The position numbers and the translations under genes are program-made. Positions 1-5,528 of a DNA stretch of 5,568 nucleotides are shown here, in pieces. Each line of letters begins with the position of its first letter. Within the stretch, counting starts at the first letter, position 1. The stretch is from the NCBI GenBank assembly GCA_044355095.1, contig JBIKYT010000103.1, forward strand, positions 1-5,568, written 5' to 3'. This DNA comes from Casp-actino8 sp044355095 (GTDB lineage: Bacteria > Actinomycetota > Acidimicrobiia > Acidimicrobiales > Ilumatobacteraceae). The notes below the pieces were generated by a model. It did not search any database and was not told the origin of the DNA. It saw only the letters and a program-made list of their open reading frames with translations.

Positions 1-574
1 TCACGGTCCAACCAAGTTCTGTGAGCCACTTTGCAAGCGAGTCGCTACCTAGGTTTTTGTTCACAACGAGCACTGCGTAGCCATCAGGTGACAAGCGAGC
101 CAGCCAGCGATTCAACAGATCGTGTAATTCTTGTTTGCCAACTTTGATCGGCGGATTACTCCAAATGACATCAAAGACGACGTCGTCTGGTACTTCATCA
201 GGAGAAGCAACCGTGACGTTGGTCAGACTTAATGCCGAGGCGTTGTCGCGTGTCAGTAGGCGAGCGCGTTCATTAACGTCAACGGCCCATACTGAACTTT
301 CTGGTGAACGACGCGCCATCGTCATCGCAATCGGTCCAGCTCCACATCCGAGATCGAGCACATGTCCTGACGTGGGGAGTGCGGGGGCTTCCATCAATAA
401 CACTTTGGTTCCCGAATCAACTCGCCCGTGCGAAAAAACGCCGGTATCGGTTTCAATACTGAAACTTCCGTCGGGTAGCGAGACATCAATGCGCTTGCGG
501 GCTGAGGGAACCTCGGGGTCCTCATTGAAATAATGGGCGGGCGGAAGATTCGAGGGAGCATCAGGTACAGACAT
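1..574 (-). CDS. RsmC-like class I SAM-dependent methyltransferase (3' end cut off by window edge)
   Basis: This protein probably transfers a methyl group from S-adenosylmethionine to guanine-N2 in 16S rRNA, like RsmC, although the exact target is inferred. The first 191 residues are present. An N-terminal HYF..DPEVPSARKRI segment (about 14-29) and GVFSHGRVD (45-53) are typical of actinobacterial members. SAM-binding motif I is DLGCGAGPI (74-82), and the catalytic NPPI motif sits at 140-143, followed by KVGKQELHDLL and a LVVNKNLGSDSL stretch (169-180). Family members are about 200 residues long, so only around ten C-terminal residues should be missing. ATG at 572-574 is chosen because an in-frame TGA lies five codons upstream with no other start between. 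No good Shine-Dalgarno site is visible. It is transcribed away from def, with only 21 bases between the two start codons. The fold and methyltransferase role are secure; RsmC identity rather than a related paralogue is less so. Confidence 0.85.
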   Translation of the reverse strand, partial: MSVPDAPSNLPPAHYFNEDPEVPSARKRIDVSLPDGSFSIETDTGVFSHGRVDSGTKVLLMEAPALPTSGHVLDLGCGAGPIAMTMARRSPESSVWAVDVNERARLLTRDNASALSLTNVTVASPDEVPDDVVFDVIWSNPPIKVGKQELHDLLNRWLARLSPDGYAVLVVNKNLGSDSLAKWLTELGWTV

Positions 575-595
575 GTCATAGGTAGCCTGTCAGGT

Positions 596-1123
596 ATGTC
601 GTACCAAATTCGTACTTTCGGAGATCCAGTGCTTGCTTCGCAGGCGGCAGCGGTCACAGACATTGATGGCAAGGTCGTCCGAATTGTCGAAGAAATGTTC
701 GACACCTTGTACGACAGCGACTCGGGTATTGGCCTCGCGGCTCCTCAAGTAGGTATCCAGCGCCAAATTTTTGTGTGGGATATGGACGATGAGCCGATGG
801 TGATTCTCAACCCAACAATCGTTGAATCTGATGGTGAATGGGTCTACGACGAGGGATGTCTGAGCATTCCTGGTCTCTATGTCGAAATGACTCGTCCGAA
901 GACGGTGCTCATGAAGGGCATCGACATGGATGGCAATGAGATTTCACTTGAAGCCGACGAACTTGAAGCGCGACTGTTTCAACATGAGCTCGATCATTTG
1001 AATGGTGTGTTGATGTTCGACCGTATGCAGCCCGAACAGCGCAAGCAGGCGATTGCTGAATACAAAAAACTGTCCGAACAAGCGTCGCCGGTCGGCGAGA
1101 TTAAGCGTTTGCGAGCTGAATGA
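596..1123 (+). CDS. def: Peptide deformylase
   Basis: This metalloenzyme removes the formyl group from the N-terminal methionine of newly made proteins in the cytoplasm. All three family motifs are present in the 175-residue product: GIGLAAPQ (44-51, Gln51 in the active site), EGCLS (86-90, metal ligand Cys88) and HELDH (130-134, metal ligands His130 and His134, catalytic Glu131). The ATG at 596 gives the usual N-terminus with GDPVL near residue 10. An in-frame ATG at 533 would add 21 residues that do not resemble the family and would overlap the divergent methyltransferase gene, so it was rejected. No strong Shine-Dalgarno sequence precedes 596. The TGA stop overlaps the ATG of fmt (ATGA), which suggests coupled translation with the enzyme that adds the formyl group. 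No essential residue is missing. Confidence 0.97.
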   Translation: MSYQIRTFGDPVLASQAAAVTDIDGKVVRIVEEMFDTLYDSDSGIGLAAPQVGIQRQIFVWDMDDEPMVILNPTIVESDGEWVYDEGCLSIPGLYVEMTRPKTVLMKGIDMDGNEISLEADELEARLFQHELDHLNGVLMFDRMQPEQRKQAIAEYKKLSEQASPVGEIKRLRAE

Positions 1124-2067
1124 ACCAAATGCCCGCGCACACGCCTGAATCTTTGGCACCTTTGCCAGTGGGTGCAGTTCAACGTGTCGCATTCTTGGGG
1201 ACACCCGAACTCGCTGTTCCGGTGTTGCGCTCTCTCGTCGAAGCTGGAATTGAAGTTGGTCATGTGGTTACCCGCGTCGATAAACGTCGTGCCCGCGGAA
1301 ACGAGCTGTATCCGAGCCCAGTCAAAGTGGCCGCTCTTGAACTTGGACTCACGGTGTCTCACAAAGTTGACGACCTGCTTGAACAACATCGCGACAAGCC
1401 CTTTGATCTCGCTGTAGTCGTCGCGTATGGAGCACTCATTAAGCCACATGTGCTCGCCGAAATTCCGATGGTCAACTTGCATGTGTCGCTATTGCCAAAA
1501 TGGCGAGGCGCAGCACCAATCGAGCGGGCACTGTTGGCTGGCGATTCCGAAACGGGAGTCTGCTTGATGCAAATTGAAGAAGGCCTAGATACCGGCGGTG
1601 TCATTGGGTTGCGAACGATGACCATTACAGACTCAACAACAGCTGATGACATCCGCTCTCAATTGATCGCTGAAGGTTCACAACTGCTCATTGAACAATT
1701 GAAATCGGGTCTTGATCCCGTCGTGCCTCAGGTTGGCGTAGCGACGTACGCCGAGAAAATTGATTCGTCAGAATTGCGGATTGATTGGTCGAGATCCGCG
1801 CACGAAATTTCACGATTGATTCGACTCGGAAACGCCTGGACAGTTTTTCGGGGAAAACGTCTCAAGATTCATCAAGCAGATGTCATCGATGGCGCTTCAA
1901 GTGAAGTCGGTTCAATAAGTGTTACGAAGAACTCAGCACACGTTGTGACCGGCCGCGGAACTCTTGAACTTAAAATCGTTCAACCCGAAGGCAAACCTCG
2001 AATGGATGTTGTCTCGTGGATCAATGGAAATCAACCAACTCATGGAGAGAAGTTAACTAGTGACTGA
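1120..2067 (+). CDS. fmt: Methionyl-tRNA formyltransferase
   Basis: This enzyme formylates Met on initiator tRNA using 10-formyltetrahydrofolate, which allows bacterial translation initiation. The 315-residue product has the Rossmann-type N-terminal domain, starting at RVAFLGTPELAVPVL (22-36). The flexible tRNA-contact loop and PSPVK are at about 51-69. The catalytic triad is in NLHVSLLPKWRGAAP (119-133; Asn119, His121) and LDTGG (Asp157). The linker contains YAEKI (210-214), and the C-terminal tRNA-binding domain fills about 215-315. The chosen ATG overlaps the def stop codon and leaves about 20 residues before the usual N-terminus. GTG at 1168 (residue 17) would give a more standard length. 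The ATGA junction argues for 1120, but the start is not certain. The 3' end overlaps rsmB by 8 bases. Confidence 0.96.
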   Translation: MNQMPAHTPESLAPLPVGAVQRVAFLGTPELAVPVLRSLVEAGIEVGHVVTRVDKRRARGNELYPSPVKVAALELGLTVSHKVDDLLEQHRDKPFDLAVVVAYGALIKPHVLAEIPMVNLHVSLLPKWRGAAPIERALLAGDSETGVCLMQIEEGLDTGGVIGLRTMTITDSTTADDIRSQLIAEGSQLLIEQLKSGLDPVVPQVGVATYAEKIDSSELRIDWSRSAHEISRLIRLGNAWTVFRGKRLKIHQADVIDGASSEVGSISVTKNSAHVVTGRGTLELKIVQPEGKPRMDVVSWINGNQPTHGEKLTSD

Positions 2068-3190
2068 ATCATCTCGTTCGGTAGCGCTCGCTGCTTTGAT
2101 GCGCATCGATCACGATGGGGCATATGCCAACTTGGTTTTGCCCGCACTCTTGTCGCGTTCAAAACTTTCCGATCCGGATCGGCGATTCGTCACCGAGCTT
2201 GTGTACGGCACAACCCGAATGCGACGAGCCTGCGACGCGATCATTGATCGGTTCGTGATGAGTGAACCCGATGATGCGACGAGAACATTGTTGCGACTTG
2301 GGGCGTACCAACTGGTCTTTGCCGGAGTAGCTCCGCACGCTGCAGTTTCGGCGACTGTCGATTTAGCAACACGCAAAACCAGCGGTTTTGTCAATGCAGT
2401 TCTGCGCAAAGTTTCAACGGTCACGATGATCTGGCCAAATGATGCAGTTCGTCTCAGTTATCCCGATTGGATCAGCGAACGGTTTCATGCCGAAATGTCC
2501 AACGAAGATGCCATTGGTGCGCTTGAGCGCATGAACGTTCCGTCGCCGGTGTCAACGCGCAGCGATGGTTATGTGCAGGATGAATCAAGCCAGTGGGTCG
2601 CAGCATCGGTTGGTGCACAACGTGGTGAATTAGTTCTTGACTTATGCGCAGGTCCAGGTGGCAAGGCCACCGGATTGGCGGCAAGTGGTGCGACAGTCAT
2701 TGGTGCCGACTTGCAGCCAACTCGGGCGGGCCTTGTTGCCAAGAATGCCGAACGAATGGGTTATCACTTGCCGGTCGTTGCTGCTGATGGTGTGGCTCCT
2801 CCTTTTCTTGCCAACAGTTTCGACCGGGTTTTACTTGATGCCCCGTGTTCGGGTCTCGGTGCACTGCGTCGTCGTGCCGACGCCCGTTGGCGAATCACGA
2901 GCAAAGATGTTGAAGAACTCGCTTCATTGCAAAAGCGTTTACTTACGGCTTCGGCTCCACTAGTGAAGCCAGGGGGAGTGCTCGTGTACTCGGTCTGCAC
3001 CATTACGGCGGCAGAGTCAACAGAGCATGGCGTGCCCGCAGGGTTTGATGTCGTTGGTCGCGATGGAGACTCGGGGTTGCCTGCACTTGGTGATGATTGG
3101 TCCGACTTCGGGATTGGTCACCGCGTTCTTCCACATCATGCCGACACTGATGGCATGGTTCTCATCAGATATCGTCGCCGCCATGACTGA
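2060..3190 (+). CDS. rsmB: 16S rRNA (cytosine-5) methyltransferase RsmB, compact form
   Basis: This is predicted to methylate C5 of a cytosine in 16S rRNA (C967 in E. coli) using SAM. An N-terminal NusB-like RNA-binding domain covers about residues 5-118. The catalytic Rossmann domain holds motif I DLCAGPGGKAT (194-204), motif II with Asp217, motif IV DAPCSGLG (260-267, Cys263) and YSVCT (310-314, catalytic Cys313). RNA m5C methyltransferases use two cysteines and both are present. The protein is short (376 residues against 429 in E. coli). Residues STR (165-167) lead almost directly into GYVQDESSQ (170-178), so about 45 residues that normally link the two domains are absent. The region after motif VI also looks shortened, and the usual PEEN is replaced by AAES. 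The start is GTG within GTGACTGA, shared with the fmt stop, and GGAG at 2044-2047 may serve as a rather distant ribosome-binding site. The family is certain and the exact rRNA target is inferred. Confidence 0.93.
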   Translation: MTESSRSVALAALMRIDHDGAYANLVLPALLSRSKLSDPDRRFVTELVYGTTRMRRACDAIIDRFVMSEPDDATRTLLRLGAYQLVFAGVAPHAAVSATVDLATRKTSGFVNAVLRKVSTVTMIWPNDAVRLSYPDWISERFHAEMSNEDAIGALERMNVPSPVSTRSDGYVQDESSQWVAASVGAQRGELVLDLCAGPGGKATGLAASGATVIGADLQPTRAGLVAKNAERMGYHLPVVAADGVAPPFLANSFDRVLLDAPCSGLGALRRRADARWRITSKDVEELASLQKRLLTASAPLVKPGGVLVYSVCTITAAESTEHGVPAGFDVVGRDGDSGLPALGDDWSDFGIGHRVLPHHADTDGMVLIRYRRRHD

Positions 3191-3668
3191 CGATCTGTCA
3201 CCAATCCTCGCCAAGGTTCTCACCGTGAGCGACGGCGTCGTGCATGGGACCCGTGAAGATCTTTCGGGTGCGAAGTTGGCCGAGGCACTTGAACGGCACG
3301 GGTTTGTTGTGGTCGAGCGCGGACTCACCGCCGACGGGGTGGACAATGTTGCCGAAGCGTTGGTTCGAATGTCTGACAATTTTGCGGGAGTGATTGTCAG
3401 TACCGGAGGCACTGGTTTCGCACCGCGAGACCAAACTCCCGAAGGCACCCGCCAAGTGATTGAACGTGAAGCTCCGGGTCTTGCCGAGGCCATGCGCCTC
3501 GTGAACCCATTGGGCCGGCTCTCACGGGGCATCGTTGGCATCAGAGGGCAAGCGATCATTTGTAATACGCCGGGTTCGCCTAAGGGCTGCGTTGAACAAA
3601 TCGAGGCCATCGTCGATGTCTTGCCTCATGCAGTTCGACTGCTCAACGACGACCCGACCAAGCACTAA
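3183..3668 (+). CDS. MoaB/MogA-type molybdenum cofactor biosynthesis protein
   Basis: Proteins of this family act late in molybdenum cofactor synthesis, most often adenylating molybdopterin before metal insertion. The 161-residue product shows TVSDG (14-18), the following GTREDLSG (22-29), the substrate-binding STGGTGFAPRDQTPEGTR (73-90) and PGSPKG (130-135), with LSRG at 113-116. This is the single-domain MoaB/MogA pattern and length, without the extra domains of MoeA. The ATG at 3183 is used because it lies in the 8-base overlap with the end of rsmB (ATGACTGA) and places the TVSDG strand at the normal distance. The reading frame is open back to 3027, but that stretch lies inside rsmB and is unlike the family. 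No other Moco genes are in view. MogA versus MoaB cannot be decided from sequence alone, so no symbol is given. Confidence 0.9.
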   Translation: MTDDLSPILAKVLTVSDGVVHGTREDLSGAKLAEALERHGFVVVERGLTADGVDNVAEALVRMSDNFAGVIVSTGGTGFAPRDQTPEGTRQVIEREAPGLAEAMRLVNPLGRLSRGIVGIRGQAIICNTPGSPKGCVEQIEAIVDVLPHAVRLLNDDPTKH

Positions 3669-3683
3669 TTAACGCCGTGTCGA

Positions 3684-3706
3684 GTCACGCTCGCCGATAG
3701 CGTGAC
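3684..3706. repeat. Perfect inverted repeat covering the hisG start codon
   Basis: GTCACGCT (3684-3691) and AGCGTGAC (3699-3706) are exact reverse complements separated by 7 bases. In RNA this would form an 8-bp, GC-containing stem. The right arm contains the GTG at 3702-3704 taken as the hisG start, and the structure fills most of the 33-base gap after the moaB-like gene. No T-run follows, so it does not look like an intrinsic terminator. It may limit hisG initiation, protect an mRNA end, or be a protein-binding site. The structure is seen directly; its role is inferred. Confidence 0.55.
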
Positions 3707-4583
3707 ATCTGTGTTGCGCATCGTTCTCCCCAAAGGTTCTCTCGAAAAGGCCACCTTCGAACTTTTTGAAGCGGCCGATCTGACCATTCGTCGTTCATCG
3801 AGCGTTGATTACAAGGCCACTATCGATGATCCGCGCATCATCGATGTGCGTATTCTGCGTCCGCAAGAAATTCCTCAGTACGTCGCCGAGGGACTTTTTG
3901 ATATTGGCATCACTGGTCGCGACTGGGTTGAAGAAACTCAAAGTGACGTTGAGAGTTTGGGTGAATTGAAGTATTCAAAGGCAACGAGCGACCCGGTCAA
4001 AGTTGTCGTGGCAGTTGCTGGTGATAGCCCCGCACAAACAGTCGCCGATTTACCGCACGGTGTGCGCGTGAGTTCTGAGTACCCAAGTTTGACCGAGCGT
4101 TACTTTGCCCAGCGCGGAATCAAAGCCGATGTGCGTTTGTCGTACGGCGCATCCGAAGCCAAGATTCCCGACATTGCCGACTGCATCGTCGACATCACCG
4201 AGACGGGCCGTGCATTGCGGGCCGCAGGGCTTCGCGTGATTGACACCATGTTGGTGAGCTACACCGAAATGATCGCCAATAAAGATTCGTATGCCGATCT
4301 GGCCAAGCGCCACGCGATGGGTCAGCTGATGACACTCTTGCTCGGAACGCTCGATGCGCGCGGCAAGGTTTTGGTCAAGCTCAATGTCGGTTCTGATGAT
4401 CTGCAAAAGGTTTTGGCAGTTTTGCCATCGGCCAAGTCGCCAACCATCAGCGAACTTGCTGGCGGTGGATTTGCTGTTGAGTCGGTTGTTGAAAAGCGCA
4501 CGATTAACACGTTGATTCCAGCACTCAAAGATGCTGGAGCGTCAGATCTTTTGGAGTTGCCAATCTCCAAGATTGTGGCCTGA
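3702..4583 (+). CDS. hisG: ATP phosphoribosyltransferase, long form
   Basis: HisG joins ATP and PRPP to make phosphoribosyl-ATP, the first committed step of histidine synthesis. The 293-residue product starts with LRIVLPKGSLE (5-15), followed by GITGRDWVEE (69-78) and the PRPP-binding stretch CIVDITETGRALRAAGL (161-177). A C-terminal domain of about 75 residues (217-291, ending in the AGASDLLELPISKIV stretch) marks the long form, which is feedback-inhibited by histidine and does not need HisZ. The start is uncertain: GTG at 3702 gives MTSVLRI, while in-frame GTG at 3711 would give the common MLRI N-terminus and sits 4 bases past the inverted repeat. No Shine-Dalgarno sequence is evident for either. 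No other his genes are in the window, so the pathway is dispersed or continues elsewhere. The next gene starts 12 bases downstream. Confidence 0.95.
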   Translation: MTSVLRIVLPKGSLEKATFELFEAADLTIRRSSSVDYKATIDDPRIIDVRILRPQEIPQYVAEGLFDIGITGRDWVEETQSDVESLGELKYSKATSDPVKVVVAVAGDSPAQTVADLPHGVRVSSEYPSLTERYFAQRGIKADVRLSYGASEAKIPDIADCIVDITETGRALRAAGLRVIDTMLVSYTEMIANKDSYADLAKRHAMGQLMTLLLGTLDARGKVLVKLNVGSDDLQKVLAVLPSAKSPTISELAGGGFAVESVVEKRTINTLIPALKDAGASDLLELPISKIVA

Positions 4584-4595
4584 GGTCGGCGAGTC

Positions 4596-4790
4596 ATGCG
4601 CGGCACGGTGACGGCATTTGATGCGCATGTGGGTCTTGGTGACATCACGATGACCGACGGAACGGTCGTTATGTTTCATTGCGCCGAAATTGCCGATGGG
4701 TCGCGCCAGATTGACATTGGCTCCGAAGTTGAGTGCGACATCGTGATGAAGTTCAGTCGAGCCGAGGCCAGTGCAATTCGACCTGCCTGA
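4596..4790 (+). CDS. Small cold-shock-like OB-fold protein
   Basis: This 64-residue protein has the size and layout of a cold-shock domain, a single-stranded nucleic-acid-binding OB fold. RGTVTAFDAHVGLGDITM (2-19) matches the first strands and the RNP1 region. VVMFHCAEI (24-32) corresponds to RNP2, and IDIGSEVECDIV (39-50) to the last strands. It is divergent: canonical KGFGFI reads VGLGDI, losing the RNP1 phenylalanines, and VFVHFS reads VMFHCA, keeping Phe27 and His28. Nucleic-acid binding may therefore be altered, and its target is unknown. The gene follows hisG by 12 bases, with GAGG at 4582-4585 as a possible ribosome-binding site overlapping the hisG stop. Its 3' end overlaps the ATL gene by 20 bases, which points to co-expression. 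The fold assignment is good; the function is not known. Confidence 0.72.
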   Translation: MRGTVTAFDAHVGLGDITMTDGTVVMFHCAEIADGSRQIDIGSEVECDIVMKFSRAEASAIRPA

Positions 4791-5067
4791 CGATCAACGC
4801 ACGCGTGACATCGTCGGCGTGTTGTTATCGCTTCCTGAAGGTTCGGTGGTGACATACGGGGGAGTCGCATCTGCAGCGGGATACCCCAAGCAATCTCGAC
4901 TGGTTGGGCGAATCTTGTCGTTGTATTCAGATTCGCTTGATATGCCGTGGTGGCGAGTCGTGAATGTTCAAGGCCGACTAGTCCCGGGCAACGAAAGCGA
5001 ACAGACCAGATTGTTGAAAGCCGAAGGAATCGAACTCGTGAATGGCCGAGTGCGGATCACTGATTAA
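4771..5067 (+). CDS. Alkyltransferase-like protein (ATL), MGMT DNA-binding domain family
   Basis: ATL proteins resemble the DNA-binding domain of O6-methylguanine-DNA methyltransferase but cannot remove the alkyl group. They bind and flip the damaged base and hand it to nucleotide excision repair. The 98-residue product has PEGSVVTYGGVASAAG (22-37, with the nucleotide-flipping Tyr29), SRLVGRIL (42-49, Arg43 in the arginine-finger position), and MPWWRVVNVQGRLVPG (58-73) where active methyltransferases have PCHRVV. Trp60 replaces the catalytic Cys and Trp61 the His. The length fits stand-alone ATLs and there is no N-terminal MGMT domain. GTG at 4771 is the start, inside the end of the preceding gene, with GAGG at 4764-4767 close upstream. 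The TAA stop is shared head-on with the minus-strand DUF1844 gene. Family identity is strong; the role in this organism is inferred from studied ATLs. Confidence 0.88.
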   Translation: MQFDLPDDQRTRDIVGVLLSLPEGSVVTYGGVASAAGYPKQSRLVGRILSLYSDSLDMPWWRVVNVQGRLVPGNESEQTRLLKAEGIELVNGRVRITD

Positions 5068-5366
5068 AGCGTGTTCTTGACCTGAACAAAAGCCATTCGA
5101 ATATTGGCCAGAGCGTCTTTGAGAACTTCAAAGTTCTCGCCGAGTCGGGTGTCAAGACCCTCAACGAGACAGGCCAAGGCGTCTATGGCCAGTGCAGCTT
5201 CGACTAAATCTGGGGGACTGGCGGTCAGGTGGATCGCTCCAAGTTCGTAGAGGCCCATGGCGTGGTTGGTCACGACCACCTCAGCCGGCACCTCGGCCAG
5301 CCGTTGGCGAGCTTCGGCCATAGCCTCAAGGGATTCGGCAAGTTCGGGTTCGGTTTCGTTACTCAT
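5064..5366 (-). CDS. DUF1844 family protein
   Basis: This 100-residue protein of unknown function resembles actinobacterial DUF1844 proteins. The core includes LAEVPAEVVVTNHAMGLYELGAIHL (23-47), PPDLVEAALAIDALACLVEGL (51-71) and LKDALANIRMAFVQV (82-96), a mostly helical layout. The N-terminus (1-22) is rich in Glu and Ala. There is no signal peptide or membrane segment. ATG at 5364-5366 is preferred because the family homology begins shortly after it. The frame stays open upstream to a TTG at 5516, adding 50 Arg/Pro/Ser-rich residues that do not look like the family. In streptomycetes such genes lie next to infC, so the gene to the right may belong to the ribosomal infC-rpmI-rplT cluster; this is inference. 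Its stop codon overlaps that of the ATL gene. The ribosome-binding site is weak. Confidence 0.78.
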   Translation of the reverse strand: MSNETEPELAESLEAMAEARQRLAEVPAEVVVTNHAMGLYELGAIHLTASPPDLVEAALAIDALACLVEGLDTRLGENFEVLKDALANIRMAFVQVKNTL

Positions 5367-5528
5367 GGTCGATTCTGGTCTTTCGGGGCGAGATGGGTTG
5401 GGGATAGATAGCCCGATTTCGTCGGGTATGGCCGTTTTTGTGCCACGAGCGGCTACGCTACCTCTCACAACTGAGGCGAAGTGGGGTTGTTGCCCCCACC
5501 TGACCACAACTGACAAACGGGAAACCGC
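5367..5528. promoter_or_regulatory. Divergent intergenic region with repeats
   Basis: This 162-base gap separates the minus-strand DUF1844 gene from a possible plus-strand gene at 5529 and must hold the promoter for at least the former. A direct repeat CACAACTGA occurs at 5466-5474 and 5505-5513, start to start 39 bases. Between the copies lies an inverted repeat, GTGGGG (5481-5486) and CCCCAC (5494-5499). A second small inverted repeat is CCCGA (5412-5416) with TCGGG (5422-5426). TACGCT at 5454-5459 fits an actinobacterial -10 box on the plus strand, but no matching -35 box is evident, and TAGCGT on the minus strand (5460-5455) fits equally well. The repeats are seen; regulatory use is inferred. 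Confidence 0.4.

Noticed and set aside
135..533. Plus-strand open frame of 132 codons
   Set aside because: It lies opposite the RsmC-like gene, whose motifs are unmistakable; its translation is Ser/Thr/Arg-rich and resembles no family.
994..1482. Minus-strand open frame of 162 codons across def and fmt
   Set aside because: It spans two well-supported plus-strand genes and has no recognisable domain, so it is a shadow frame.
3027..3182. Upstream extension of the MoaB-like gene
   Set aside because: It lies inside the end of rsmB in another frame and adds 52 residues unlike the family; ATG 3183 gives the standard N-terminus.
3017..3610. Minus-strand open frame of 197 codons
   Set aside because: It lies opposite rsmB and the MoaB-like gene, whose motifs explain the sequence; its composition is typical of an antisense shadow.
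5072..5088. TGTTC-N7-GAACA inverted repeat after the ATL gene
   Set aside because: It is a weak AT-rich 5-bp stem inside the DUF1844 coding sequence, with no U-tract of note for the plus strand.
5412..5440. CCCGA/TCGGG hairpin followed by five T as a plus-strand terminator
   Set aside because: The stem is only 5 bp, the T-run is 8 bases away, and no plus-strand gene ends just before it.
5367..5516. N-terminal extension of the DUF1844 protein from TTG 5516
   Set aside because: The added 50 residues lack family resemblance and cover the likely promoter region; ATG 5366 fits better.
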